DNA of 64,000 bases from Rhodanobacteraceae bacterium (GTDB lineage: Bacteria; Pseudomonadota; Gammaproteobacteria; Xanthomonadales; Rhodanobacteraceae): contig SCQS01000023.1 in the NCBI GenBank assembly GCA_004299705.1, positions 62,001 through 126,000 of the forward strand, given 5' to 3'. The notes below the pieces were generated by a model. The model worked only from the letters and a program-made list of their open reading frames with translations, did not search any database and had not been told where the DNA came from. This document shows, in pieces, positions 54,401 through 63,594 of the stretch. Both the position numbers and the translations under genes were made by a program. Position 1 is the stretch's first letter; the number at the start of each line of letters is the position of its first letter.

Positions 54401-55744
54401 TCACGGTTCCGTCGGAATGCCGAAACGCTGCATGCGCCGGTACAGCGCCTGCCGCGACATGCCCAGGCTGCGCGCAGCGCGACTGATCACGCCACCGGCC
54501 CGGCGCAGCGCCGCTTCCACGACTTCGCGGGGCGGATCGTCGAGGTTGCGCGGCGCGCCCTGCGCCACGGCCATCGGCAACCCGAGATGTTTCACCGTGA
54601 TCTCGTCGGGTCCGCACAACAGCTTGGCGCGATCGATGGTGTTCTTCAGCTCGCGCACGTTGCCGGGCCACATGTAGGCCAGCAGCGCGTCGCGCGCGTC
54701 GTCCGACAGCACTGCGTCGCCAGCCAGGAAATGCTCGGCCAAAAGCAGGATGTCGTCGGGCCGATCGACCAGTGGCGGCAGCGCGATCTCGATGGTGTTC
54801 AGGCGATAGAACAAATCCTCGCGAAACTGGCCGTCGCGGATCATCCGTGGAATGTCCGCATTGGTCGCGCTGAGCACGCGCACCTTCACCTTGCGCGTGC
54901 GGGTGGAACCCAGCCGCTCGAATTCGCCGGACTCCAGCACCCGCAACAGTTTCATCTGGCCCGCGGCCGGCAGGTTGCCGATTTCGTCCAGGAACACGGT
55001 GCCGCCGTCGGCGGCTTCGAAGCGCCCCTCGCGGGCGCGCGTGGCGCCGGTGAACGCGCCCGCCTCCGCGCCGAATAATTCCGCCTCGATCAAGTCGCCG
55101 GGCAGCGCGCCGCAGTTCACGGTGACCAGCGGCCGCGCGCGCACCGCCGAGTTCGCGTGCACGATATCGGCAATGCGCTCCTTGCCGGCGCCGTTGGGGC
55201 CGGTGACCAGCACCGGCACCTCGGCGCGCGCGACCTGGCAGGCCAGCTCGACCACGCGCAGCATTTCCTCCGAGGCGAACACGATGCCGCGCAGGTCGTA
55301 ATCGCGTTCCAGCACTTCGCGGCGACGGCGCCGCGCGACGCGCGACGTTTCGGCGGCACGCGCGTTTTCGGAAAGCTCCAGCAGGTTCTCGACCGTCGCC
55401 AGCAGCTTGGCGTCATCCCACGGCTTGGACATGTAATCGGCGGCGCCGGACTTGACCAGTTGCACCGCGGTTTCCAGGTGCGACCAGCCGGTCAGCAGGA
55501 TCACCGGCAAGTCGGGATGGCTTTCGCGGATCGCATGGAACAAGGCGACGCCCTCCTCGCCCGAGGTGGTATCGGCGCTGAAGTTCATGTCCGCGATCAC
55601 CACATCCACCTGATGGCGTTTCAGGCGCGCGAGGCCCTCCTCCGGCGTCGCCGCCGCCAGCGGACGGATGTCGTTGAGCGACAGCAGCAGCGACAGCGCG
55701 TCGCGCACCGCGGCCTGGTCGTCGATGATCAATACGGTGCGCAT
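54401..55744 (-). CDS. Sigma-54-dependent NtrC-family response regulator
   Basis: Bacterial enhancer-binding protein of 447 residues. The receiver has Asp52 in VVIADMNFSADTTSGEEGV, a slightly long loop. The AAA+ domain has Walker A GPNGAGKE (the usual second Gly-Thr/Glu varies), an intact GAFTGA loop in AEAGAFTGATR and the arginine-finger region FREDLFYRLN. The Fis-type helix-turn-helix is GVISRAARSLGMSRQALYRR. It should activate RpoN promoters, plausibly of the permease array upstream on the same strand. It begins 19 bases after mazF. Confidence 0.93.
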   Translation of the reverse strand: MRTVLIIDDQAAVRDALSLLLSLNDIRPLAAATPEEGLARLKRHQVDVVIADMNFSADTTSGEEGVALFHAIRESHPDLPVILLTGWSHLETAVQLVKSGAADYMSKPWDDAKLLATVENLLELSENARAAETSRVARRRRREVLERDYDLRGIVFASEEMLRVVELACQVARAEVPVLVTGPNGAGKERIADIVHANSAVRARPLVTVNCGALPGDLIEAELFGAEAGAFTGATRAREGRFEAADGGTVFLDEIGNLPAAGQMKLLRVLESGEFERLGSTRTRKVKVRVLSATNADIPRMIRDGQFREDLFYRLNTIEIALPPLVDRPDDILLLAEHFLAGDAVLSDDARDALLAYMWPGNVRELKNTIDRAKLLCGPDEITVKHLGLPMAVAQGAPRNLDDPPREVVEAALRRAGGVISRAARSLGMSRQALYRRMQRFGIPTEP

Positions 55745-55763
55745 GATTCAGTCACGTTCGCTT

Positions 55764-56105
55764 TCATTTCTGCCCCGCGATCAACGCCATGGCCTTGGCG
55801 CGCGCTTCGGCCAGTTCGTCGGCCGCAGCCCGGCCCTTGCGCATTGCCTTGCGCACCGTCCAGTCCAGGCTCTTCACCTGATCGGCCAGCGCGACACCGT
55901 CGCGGCCATCCGCGATCCGCACCTCGAAGGGGTAACCCTTGACGTGCGTCGTCATGGGACAGCACAACATCAAACCGGTCTTGCCGTTGTAGCCCGCGGG
56001 ACTGAGCACGAGCGCGGGGCGATGTCCGGCCTGTTCATGCCCGGCCTGCGGATTGAAATGCAGCCACACGATATCGCCCGCATCGGGCACATAACGCGCC
56101 GCCAT
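55764..56105 (-). CDS. mazF: MazF-type endoribonuclease toxin
   Basis: Type II toxin of 113 residues that cleaves mRNA at short motifs. It closely follows E. coli MazF: RYVPDAGDIVWLHFNPQAGH, EQAGHRPALVLSPAGYNGKT, GYPFEV and ALADQVKSLDW. I chose ATG 56105, which shares one base with the mazE stop (TGATG); a GTG two codons earlier is possible. Conserved Arg and Thr residues of the active site (HRPA, MTTHVKG) are present, so the toxin looks intact. Confidence 0.93.
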   Translation of the reverse strand: MAARYVPDAGDIVWLHFNPQAGHEQAGHRPALVLSPAGYNGKTGLMLCCPMTTHVKGYPFEVRIADGRDGVALADQVKSLDWTVRKAMRKGRAAADELAEARAKAMALIAGQK

Positions 56106-56347
56106 CACCACGCTTCCTTGCCGACCGCACCACCGAAATCCACCTCATCGTGCAGGTTCCTGCGCGTGATCCCTGCCAACAGTTGCGCAAGGTCATAGCC
56201 GCGCGGGCGAACCGGTTCGATCACGATGCGTCCATCCTCGCCACGCACTTCCACCGCGTCTTCCAGGTTCAATTGCGCACCCTGGAGAACGGTCACGGGA
56301 ATCCGCACGGCGGCACTGTTGCCCCATTTCTTGACGGTAGTTCGCAT
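56105..56347 (-). CDS. mazE: MazE-type antitoxin
   Basis: AbrB/MazE-fold antitoxin of 80 residues. The N-terminal DNA-binding part is RTTVKKWGNSAAVRIPVTVL, followed by a swapped-hairpin core and an acidic C-terminal tail (NLHDEVDFGGAVGKEAW) that would wrap the toxin. It precedes mazF with a one-base overlap, the standard order. Autoregulation is likely through the direct repeats just upstream (56364-56380). Confidence 0.92.
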   Translation of the reverse strand: MRTTVKKWGNSAAVRIPVTVLQGAQLNLEDAVEVRGEDGRIVIEPVRPRGYDLAQLLAGITRRNLHDEVDFGGAVGKEAW

Positions 56348-56363
56348 GACTCAAGCCTCATGT

Positions 56364-56380
56364 AGATACATTGAAGATAC
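56364..56380 (-). promoter_or_regulatory. Direct repeats upstream of mazE, possible operator
   Basis: AGATAC occurs twice (56364-56369 and 56375-56380), 11 bases apart, one helical turn, 17 bases upstream of the mazE start. The stretch is notably AT-rich for this window and holds TATCTT and TATGTT boxes usable as a -10. Confidence 0.4.
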
Positions 56381-56410
56381 TAACATACCGAACCAAGCCG
56401 TTGATTCTTT

Positions 56411-56488
56411 GTAGGAGCCAGCCTGCTGGCGACCACGGAGCTCTTGGCCAAGGATGGCGGCTGTTCGCGCGCGGGCGCGCTCCTACAA
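56411..56488. repeat. rptB REP doublet, copy 3
   Basis: TGTAGGAGCCAGCCTGCTGG ... GCGCGCGGGCGCGCTCCTAC, with TTGGCCAAGGATGGC between the arms. It lies between the B1 permease gene and mazE. Confidence 0.75.
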
Positions 56489-56494
56489 AATTTT

Positions 56495-57757
56495 TCATAC
56501 GGACCTCGTCGCCACCACCGGCGGCACGTTGGCGGCGCGCAAGGCCGGCGCCAGCACCGACAGTTGCCCCAGCAACCACAGCGCGATCGCGCCAACCGGC
56601 AGGTACCACAGCGGCAGGCGCGGCAATTCGTAATGTTTCATCAGCAACAGGTTCAGGCCAATCGCCAGCAGCACGCCCAGGATCACGCCGCCGCTCACGA
56701 CCAGAAAGTTCTCGGTCTGGAAATAGCGCAGGATGTCCGCACGCGTCGCGCCGATCGCGCGGCGGATGCCGATGCTGCGGGTGCGCTGCTGCACCCAGAA
56801 GTTCGCGAGGCCCGCGATGCCGAGCGCGGTGACGAACAGCAGCCCCAACGCCGAGGCGACCAGCAGACCGATCATCGTGGTGTCGCGCTGGAAATATTGC
56901 GTGCGAATTTGCGTATAGGTTTGCATGTATTTCTTCTTGATCATGCGGCTGGGATCAAGCTTGAGCAACGCTGCCTTTGCGTCTTTCAGGATTCGCGCAC
57001 GATCCCGCGGCGCGCTGCGCAGCACATAGAACACTCCAGTAGTTTCGGGCAACTGAGGCCATATCATGCTGTCGTAATTCTGGCCGGGTCCATGCAGATT
57101 GGGCCGTAACAACGTGCCCACAATGCCGACCACCCGTACGATGTGTTTCGGGCCAACATACAGCTCCTTGCCAAGCGCGTTTTGCCCCGGGAACAGATGC
57201 CGCGCCAGCCCACTGCTGATGATCGCGACCGGCGGGGTTTTCTGTCCCAGTACGTATTCATCGGATTTGAAGTTGCGGCCCGCAACCAGATGCAGGCCCA
57301 AGGTCGCTATCAAGCCGGGTGAGCCATCGTAAACACTGACATCAATGCAGCTCGTGCCATGCACCGACTTGATCTGCATCGCACGATCCAGCGCCTGCTG
57401 GCTAGGGCAGGTGCCGTAGGAGGCCTCGTTCTTGTTCAAGGGCAGCGCAAAGCGCACCGCGGCGACGGATTCGACACCGGGGATCGCCCGCAATGCCACC
57501 AGATCGATCTGATGTTCCGTCCAGTCGGCCTGCTCTAGTTTCTCCAGGGGCTTGTCGCCCTCGCTGATAAACCGGCTGTGGATCACAGACAACTGGTTCT
57601 CGGCGATACCGGTGGGCAGCGAAATCCGCTGCACGCGTCGCACAATCATGAAAGCAATGTTGCACACGATCGCGCAGGTGAACGCGACCTGCAGCACCAG
57701 CAGCGTCGCGGTGAGCTTGTGGCAACGCAGCGTGGAAAGAATCGGTCGGATTTCCAT
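56495..57757 (-). CDS. MacB/FtsX-type ABC permease, type B (unit 1)
   Basis: Inner-membrane ABC permease of 420 residues with four transmembrane helices: one near residues 15-37 and three in the C-terminal FtsX domain (about 295-400). A periplasmic MacB_PCD-like domain separates them. Type B genes share MEIxPIL at the start, IGIRRAIGATRADILRYFQT in the FtsX core and the end PPVVATRSV. It needs an ATPase encoded elsewhere. Its A-type partner just upstream is disrupted. Confidence 0.88.
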   Translation of the reverse strand: MEIRPILSTLRCHKLTATLLVLQVAFTCAIVCNIAFMIVRRVQRISLPTGIAENQLSVIHSRFISEGDKPLEKLEQADWTEHQIDLVALRAIPGVESVAAVRFALPLNKNEASYGTCPSQQALDRAMQIKSVHGTSCIDVSVYDGSPGLIATLGLHLVAGRNFKSDEYVLGQKTPPVAIISSGLARHLFPGQNALGKELYVGPKHIVRVVGIVGTLLRPNLHGPGQNYDSMIWPQLPETTGVFYVLRSAPRDRARILKDAKAALLKLDPSRMIKKKYMQTYTQIRTQYFQRDTTMIGLLVASALGLLFVTALGIAGLANFWVQQRTRSIGIRRAIGATRADILRYFQTENFLVVSGGVILGVLLAIGLNLLLMKHYELPRLPLWYLPVGAIALWLLGQLSVLAPALRAANVPPVVATRSV

Positions 57758-57776
57758 TGGTTGTCTCCCGCTTTTC

Positions 57777-57824
57777 GTAGGAACCGGCCTCCCCGGCGAC
57801 TGTCGCGCGCAAGCGCGCTCCTAC
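57777..57824. repeat. rptB REP doublet, copy 4
   Basis: CGTAGGAACCGGCC ... GTCGCGCGCAAGCGCGCTCC ending in TACA. It lies in the A-to-B junction of unit 1 and supplies the TAG stop of the upstream A gene (complement of 57821-57823). Confidence 0.7.
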
Positions 57825-59152
57825 AAGGTTTTCAACTGGATCGCCGGCGGCACCCTGCAAGCACGCCAGGCTGGCAACAGCCCGGCCAGCACGCTGGCGA
57901 CGATCGCCAGCACGACCGTGCCGATCAGCATCGGCAAATCCATGTGCGCGAGGTGTGCGTAACCGTCGGGGCGCTGGCGGATGCTCCACAAGCCGACCTG
58001 CGCGATGCTAAGCCCCAGTAACCCACCAGCCACGCCGATCAATGCGGATTCGATGCCGAACTGTACGAAGATGTCGCGCTTGCGCGCGCCCATCGCGCGG
58101 CGCACGCTGATCTCGCCGCTGCGGCGCAGGAACTTCGCCAGCAGCAGCGCGACAATATTGAGCATGGCGACCCCGAGAAACCCGATCGCCAACCAGAACT
58201 GCAGGCGCACGTCGTCTGGCACCAAGTTCTCGTGACGCAGCCAACCCATCAGGGAGTACAGCTTGGCGTCTGTGGGCGGACGCTGGAAACGCCCCAATGC
58301 TTTCTGCTCTGCGGAATAATTGAATAGGAACTGCTGGTACACCTTGACCTGCGCCGGCGTATCCAGTTGCACCCAGAACTGCAGCCAGGTGGTGTCGGGA
58401 TCACGCATGTTGTTGCCATTGGAGGTACCCCAGCCCGAAACATTGCCGCTGATCGAAAGCTCGTTGTCCACCGCAACAGACAACGGCAGAAAGAACTGGT
58501 CGGCATCGCTGTAAAAGCTGACCGAAGCATCGGCGTAGAACAGCGGCTTGGGTGCCCAGTTCGTGGTTACTCCAATCACCCTGTAGTTAATGTCAGTCAC
58601 CCTGTAGTTGATGTCCTGAAGGCGGACTGTCTTCCCCACGGCATCTGCGACACCAAAAAGTTTACGCGCCAGCGCCTCCGTCAGCACGACCACATGCGCG
58701 CCGGCCTAGTCGTCCGCAGCGGTCCAGCCGCTGCCTGCAACGAACGGCACCCCGAACATCGCGAAGAACGCATGCGTCGTATAGCGCCCGTCCGCATAAA
58801 ACGGCTGCAAGTCCGTACGTTGCGGCCACACCAATAACGAACCACCTGCCATCGCCGCCTGCCGCACCGCGCGATGTGCATGCAACAGTGCCATTGCATC
58901 TGGCCAAGTCAGATTGTTGGCCGGGCCGCCGGCGATACTGAACCCCTTGAAGTTCAGCGGCGTCGGATCGAGATGCGGGTAATACAAATGCGCACTGCGC
59001 CCCGGCAGCGGATCCTGGGTCATCACGTGCAGCACGGTGATCATGGTCATCGATGCGCCGATGCCCAGCCCGATCGCCAGCATCATCAGCGCGGTGAGGA
59101 TGGGCGTACGCTTGAGACTGCGTAAGGCGAGGTCGAGGTAGTAGGCGAACAT
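57821..59152 (-). pseudogene. MacB/FtsX-type ABC permease, type A (unit 1), split by an in-frame amber codon
   Basis: The frame from ATG 59152 (MFAYYLDLALRSLKRTPI) encodes 148 residues, then meets TAG at 58706-58708. The same frame then continues uninterrupted for 294 codons to 57821 with the normal FtsX end (PPAIQLKTL). Aligned with the intact A gene of unit 2, the stop replaces a Glu codon (DDE versus DD-stop), consistent with one GAG to TAG change. A 21-base tandem duplication (58577-58618) adds seven residues (repeated DINYRVT) absent from the paralogue. Read-through would give 443 residues. Sequencing error cannot be excluded. Confidence 0.85.
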
Positions 59153-59190
59153 TCTGTTTGCTCCATCATTCGCATTTCCGTTTCACAACG

Positions 59191-59238
59191 ACATCCCCCC
59201 GACGCTGCGCGCCGACCCCCTTCCCTTGGAAGGGGGTT
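59191..59238. repeat. rptC repeat, copy 4
   Basis: CATCCCCCCGACGCTGCGCG then CCCCCTTCCCTTGGAAGGGG, in the junction between unit 2 B and unit 1 A genes. Confidence 0.65.
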
Positions 59239-59241
59239 CCA

Positions 59242-60465
59242 TCACACCCCCCGCGTCGCCACCACCGGCGGCACGTTGGCGGCGCGCAGCGCGGGGCCCA
59301 GCACCGCAAGCTGGCCCAGCACCCACAGCGCGATCGCGCTGGCCGGCAGGTAGTACCAGGGCAATCGCGTCAACTGGTAGTGCTGCATCAGATACAGGTT
59401 GATGCCGTAGGCAACGATCATCCCGATCACCACGCCGGCGGTGCTGAGCAGGAAGTTCTCGGTCTGGAAGTACTGCATGATGTGCGCGCGGGTGGCGCCG
59501 ACCGCGCGCCGGATGCCGATCTGGCGGCGCCGCTGGCTGACCCAGAAGCTGGTGAGCCCCACGATGCCGAACGCGGTAACCGCCAGCATCACCACGCACA
59601 CCAGCACCAGCATCCACACCATGCTGCGGGTGGTGGCGAAATACTCGTCGCGGATGTCGGCGAAGGCCTTGCCTTTGACCACCACGCCGGGTGACAACGC
59701 TTCCAGCTTCGCGGTCGCCGCTTGCAACACGCGCTGGCGATCCTGCGGCGTGGTGCGGACGATGTAATCCGACACTACGGGATACGGGCCGATCGGAAAG
59801 AATGCCGACCAGTAGAACTGGCTGAGGCCGCCGCCGTTCTGGTTGGGCCGCAGCACGTTGGCCACGACACCGATCACGGTGTAGTTGTTTTGCGGGCCGA
59901 TCCAGAGTTGCTTGCCCAACGCCTCGCCATTCGGCCACATGCGCTTGGCGAGGGCTTGCGTCAGGATCACCGCGTGTCCGCCCGGCACGTAGCTGTTGTT
60001 GCCGGGTTTGCTGTCGACGTATTCGTCGTCGTTGAAAAAGCGCCCTTTCAGCAAACGCAGGCCCAGTGCTTCGGGCCCGCCCTTGGTGAACATGTAGATC
60101 GCGACGTTCGGGCTGTCTTTCTGGAAGACCCCGCCCGGAGATGTTGCGATGTTGCTGTTCGAGCTGCTGTGGCCCAGCGGGATCATGTCGATCCCCGTCG
60201 CCGCCGTGACGCCGGGAATCTCCCTCAAGGCGGCGAGGTCGCGTGGAATATCGGCGTTGGCCAGCTTCGGGTCACCGCCCTGCACGTTCATGTCCACGAT
60301 GCCGGCCTGGTCGATCGCGTTGGGCAAATGCAGTTCCGAAATGCGCTGGCCGATCATGAACACGGCATTGCACAGCACCGCGCAGGCCAGTGCGATTTCA
60401 AGCACGATCAACGTGGCCGGAATCTTGTGCTTCTTCAGTGCGGCGAGGATGGGTTGGATTTCCAT
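59242..60465 (-). CDS. MacB/FtsX-type ABC permease, type B (unit 2)
   Basis: ABC permease of 407 residues. N-terminal helix (ATLIVLEIALACAVLCNAVF), periplasmic domain of about 230 residues and the C-terminal three-helix FtsX domain with IGIRRAVGATRAHIMQYFQT. It ends PPVVATRGV, nearly identical to the other B genes, whereas the periplasmic part differs strongly. Start MEIQPILAALKKHKIP at 60465; the longer frame upstream translates an rptD repeat. Confidence 0.9.
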   Translation of the reverse strand: MEIQPILAALKKHKIPATLIVLEIALACAVLCNAVFMIGQRISELHLPNAIDQAGIVDMNVQGGDPKLANADIPRDLAALREIPGVTAATGIDMIPLGHSSSNSNIATSPGGVFQKDSPNVAIYMFTKGGPEALGLRLLKGRFFNDDEYVDSKPGNNSYVPGGHAVILTQALAKRMWPNGEALGKQLWIGPQNNYTVIGVVANVLRPNQNGGGLSQFYWSAFFPIGPYPVVSDYIVRTTPQDRQRVLQAATAKLEALSPGVVVKGKAFADIRDEYFATTRSMVWMLVLVCVVMLAVTAFGIVGLTSFWVSQRRRQIGIRRAVGATRAHIMQYFQTENFLLSTAGVVIGMIVAYGINLYLMQHYQLTRLPWYYLPASAIALWVLGQLAVLGPALRAANVPPVVATRGV

Positions 60466-60487
60466 GGTGTGTTTCCTCAGTTCTCTC

Positions 60488-60673
60488 GTCATTCCGGACG
60501 CCGCGCAGCGGCGATCCGGACTGCGTTTGCAGGATTGCAAACGCGAACGCCATAGGCGGCCCAAAGGGCGAGCGCCACGGATGGTGCGAGTAACCTGCTC
60601 ATTTCGATTCGCACGAAAGGCAGATTCCGGGTTCCGCCCGCGATGAAACCGCGAGCGGCCCCGGAATGACGAC
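60488..60673. repeat. rptD repeat, copy 2
   Basis: GTCATTCCGGACGCCGCGCA ... GGCCCCGGAATGACGA, with internal CAAAGGGCGAGCGCCACGGA. It occupies the A-to-B junction of unit 2. A short GCGCCGGCACGCTCCTACA rptB half lies at 60702-60720. Confidence 0.75.
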
Positions 60674-60715
60674 GGTTTTCGGTCGGATTTTCATAAGTCG
60701 CGCGCCGGCACGCTC

Positions 60716-62029
60716 CTACACGCTCTTCAACTGCGGCGCCGGCGCCACCACACAGGCGCGCCACGCCGGCAACAGGCCCGCGATCAGGCTCGCGATCAAC
60801 GCGATCACGAAGGTGGCGACGAACATCGTCGGGTCGAGGTGAGCGAGCTTGGCGTACTCGGCGGGCTGGTGGCGGATCGCCCACAATCCGAGTTCCGCGA
60901 AGATCAGCCCGAGTATTCCGCCGGCGACGCCGACCATGCCGGACTCGATCATGAATTGCGCGAAGATCGCTTGCCGCGTCGCGCCCAATGCACGGCGCAC
61001 GCCTATCTCGCGCGAGCGGCGCAGGCACTTGGCCAGCAACAGTCCCACAGTGTTGACAATGCAGATCAGCAGGAACCCGAATGCAAGATTGGTCTGCAAT
61101 TTGGCGTCGTCAGGCACCACCTGTTGCTGGCCCAGAAAGCCCATCAGGTCCGGCAGGGCAACGTCGCGATGGTGGAAACGTCCCAGCGAAATCTGCTGTG
61201 CCACGTAGTTCGAGAGAAACGTCTTGTACGCCGCCGCGTCGGTGGCGTGCTTCAGCTCCACCCACAGCGCCACGAACGCGCAGGGCGCGGTTTCAAGATG
61301 ATCCATGTCCGCTTCCGCCGACCAGCAATTGGTGTTCTGCGGACTCATCTTGTCGGCCAGCGCGGATTGCAGCGGCATGAACACCGCATCGCCCTTGCCG
61401 TAATTGTGGCCGCCCAGGCTGATCGAATAGAACCGCGGCTGCGGCGCCCAATGCTTCAGTACACCGATGATGCGGTAGTCATGATCGTTGACGCGCAGGG
61501 TCTGGCCGACGCTGTTGCTGCCATTGAACAGCTTGTCGTTCAAAACGTTCGAGATCACCGCGACCCGCGCGCGGCTCTCATCGTCCTGCTCGCTCCAGCC
61601 GCTGCCGTATTCGAACGGCACGTCGAACATCGCGAAGAAATCCGCGGTTGTCATCACCCCGTTGCTGAAGAAGGGATGTTCGTTGAGCCGCTTTGGCGCG
61701 ATCTTGGCGCCGGTCAACGCCATCACCGCCTGACGCTCGGCGCGGTGCGCGTGCAGCAGGTTCATCGCGTCGGTATACGATGTCAGGTCGCCATTCTGTT
61801 GCCACACTCTCTCCGCGGGCTCGGTAACCGCTGCTGGATAAGGATTAAGTTCCGCCGTGAACACGCGGGCGCTTTTCTGCGGCAGAGGATCGCCCGACAG
61901 CAATTTCAGCACCGTCAAGGTGGTAATCGAAGCACCGATGCCGAGGCCCAATGCCAGCACCATCAGCGCGGTGATGACGCGGTTGCGCTTGAAGCTGCGC
62001 AAGGCGAGGTCGAGGTAATAGCCAAACAT
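60716..62029 (-). CDS. MacB/FtsX-type ABC permease, type A (unit 2)
   Basis: Intact A-type permease of 437 residues. It starts MFGYYLDLALRSFKRNRVIT with a transmembrane helix at about 20-42, has a large periplasmic domain and ends with the FtsX core IGVRRALGATRQAIFAQFMI and three helices to APAPQLKSV. The start at 62029 matches the other A genes. The TAG stop (complement of 60716-60718) lies in an rptB half-element. It would pair with the downstream B gene as a heterodimeric permease. Confidence 0.9.
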   Translation of the reverse strand: MFGYYLDLALRSFKRNRVITALMVLALGLGIGASITTLTVLKLLSGDPLPQKSARVFTAELNPYPAAVTEPAERVWQQNGDLTSYTDAMNLLHAHRAERQAVMALTGAKIAPKRLNEHPFFSNGVMTTADFFAMFDVPFEYGSGWSEQDDESRARVAVISNVLNDKLFNGSNSVGQTLRVNDHDYRIIGVLKHWAPQPRFYSISLGGHNYGKGDAVFMPLQSALADKMSPQNTNCWSAEADMDHLETAPCAFVALWVELKHATDAAAYKTFLSNYVAQQISLGRFHHRDVALPDLMGFLGQQQVVPDDAKLQTNLAFGFLLICIVNTVGLLLAKCLRRSREIGVRRALGATRQAIFAQFMIESGMVGVAGGILGLIFAELGLWAIRHQPAEYAKLAHLDPTMFVATFVIALIASLIAGLLPAWRACVVAPAPQLKSV

Positions 62030-62046
62030 GTCACTCACTCCCATTC

Positions 62047-62217
62047 AAATCCTCCCCCTTCCGCAGGAGGGGGGCGTTCTCTTCTCCCCCTTCGCTTGCG
62101 AAGGGGGATTGAGGGGGATGCGCTTTTCGCACGGCGCACATCCCCCCGCGCCTGCGGCGCGACCCCCTTCGTGCCGAAGGGGGTGAATATCTGCCCCCTT
62201 CCTGCGGAAGGGGGTGA
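62047..62217. repeat. rptC repeat block, copy 5
   Basis: CCCCCTTCCGCAGGAGGGGG, CCCCCTTCGCTTGCGAAGGG, CATCCCCCCGCGCCTGCGGC, CCCCCTTCGTGCCGAAGGGG and CCCCCTTCCTGCGGAAGGGG follow one another in the unit 3 B to unit 2 A junction. Confidence 0.75.
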
Positions 62218-62220
62218 ACA

Positions 62221-63435
62221 TCACACGCTCCTGGTCGCCACCACCGGTGGTACCGCGGCGGCACGCAGCGCCGGCACCAGCACCGCCAGTTGCCCGAGCA
62301 GCCACAACGCCACCACGCCCACCGGCAGGTACCACAGCGGCAGGCGCGGCACTTCGAAGAACTTCATCAACGCAAGATTGATCCCGATCGCCAGCACGAT
62401 CCCCACCACGATCCCGAATGTCACGATCAGGAAGTTCTCGGTCTGGAAATAACGCAGGATGTCCGCGCGCGTCGCACCCAGCGCGCGGCGGATGCCGATC
62501 TGCTTGGTGCGCTGCGAAACCCAGAAACTCGCGAGCCCGACGATCCCGAACGCGGTCACCGCCAGCAGCGCCACAATCACGCCGACCAGCAGGCCTGCCA
62601 TCGAGCGGTCGGCCTTGAAGAAGCGCTCGCGCAGGAACGAAACCGTGTGGCTGTCCTCGTGATCCAGCACCGCATCCGGCGCGACCTTCGCGACCGCCGC
62701 ACGCGCTTCGACCATCACGTGATTCAAAACTTGCGGCTTGGCGCGGATCAGATAGGTTCCGGCCAACGGGCCGCCCGGCAGCGTGGGCACGAACACGGAC
62801 CATCCCGGCTCACGATTGCCGAACTTTTGTGGCTGAGACATCACAAGGTTCGCGACCACGCCGATCACGCGAAACTGATACTTAGCTGCCCAAAACTCTT
62901 TCCCGAGCGGGTTTTCGCCCGGCCACAGCCGCTCAGCCAACCCACTTGTAATCAGCACTCGCGACGAGAGCGGCATGTAGTCATGCCCCTCTACGGGTTG
63001 ATAGTCATCGACTGCAGGCACGTGCCCAGCCACCACCTTCAGACCCAGCGCCTTGAGTGTGCCCGGAGCACCCAGATAAAACTCAACCACGGTGTTGTAG
63101 TGCTTGCGGTCGAGCGTGATACCAGCCGTACCCGCCGGTGGTCCGAATGGTATGGAACTGATGACGTGCACCGACTCGACACCCGGAATCGCACCCAGGC
63201 CCGCCAACATCCGCGCATTCAGATCGGTCGCCTGCTTCGGATCGAAGCCCGTCACCACGATCTCGCCCAGCGAAGCTTCGTCCACGCCGCTGTTGAGGTG
63301 CATCGCCGACAACCGGTTGGCGATCAGGAAGCAGGCGTTGCACAGTACCGCGCAGGCCAGCGCGATTTCCATTGCGATCAGGAAGGTCGCGAGCTTGTGT
63401 TTTTTCAATGCGGCGAGGATGGGTTGAATTTGCAT
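62221..63435 (-). CDS. MacB/FtsX-type ABC permease, type B (unit 3)
   Basis: ABC permease of 404 residues with the same layout as the other B genes. It starts MQIQPILAALKKHKLATFL, has a periplasmic domain with LGLKVVAGHVPAVDDYQP, the FtsX core IGIRRALGATRADILRYFQT and the end PPVVATRSV. The first and last 100 residues are close to those of units 1 and 2, and the middle is divergent. It follows the truncated-by-window A gene of unit 3. Confidence 0.9.
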   Translation of the reverse strand: MQIQPILAALKKHKLATFLIAMEIALACAVLCNACFLIANRLSAMHLNSGVDEASLGEIVVTGFDPKQATDLNARMLAGLGAIPGVESVHVISSIPFGPPAGTAGITLDRKHYNTVVEFYLGAPGTLKALGLKVVAGHVPAVDDYQPVEGHDYMPLSSRVLITSGLAERLWPGENPLGKEFWAAKYQFRVIGVVANLVMSQPQKFGNREPGWSVFVPTLPGGPLAGTYLIRAKPQVLNHVMVEARAAVAKVAPDAVLDHEDSHTVSFLRERFFKADRSMAGLLVGVIVALLAVTAFGIVGLASFWVSQRTKQIGIRRALGATRADILRYFQTENFLIVTFGIVVGIVLAIGINLALMKFFEVPRLPLWYLPVGVVALWLLGQLAVLVPALRAAAVPPVVATRSV

Positions 63436-63452
63436 GGCGTGTCTCCCCGAAC

Positions 63453-63561
63453 GTCATTCCGAACGCCGAGAAGCGGCGTTCCGGAATCTGCTCTTGGACG
63501 CAGTAGAAGCAGATTCCGGGTTCCGTTCGCAGATAAACCGCGAACGGCCCCGGAATGACGA
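63453..63561. repeat. rptD repeat, copy 3
   Basis: GTCATTCCGAACGCCGAGAA ... GGCCCCGGAATGACGA, a shorter copy in the A-to-B junction of unit 3, the same position as in unit 2. Confidence 0.75.
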
Positions 63562-63594
63562 AATGGTTTTATGTATCGTCTGCACGGCAACTTC

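Noticed and set aside
58577-58708. Amber codon as a pyrrolysine or selenocysteine site
   Set aside because: Selenocysteine uses TGA, no pyrrolysine genes are visible, and the paralogue has an ordinary Glu at the site.
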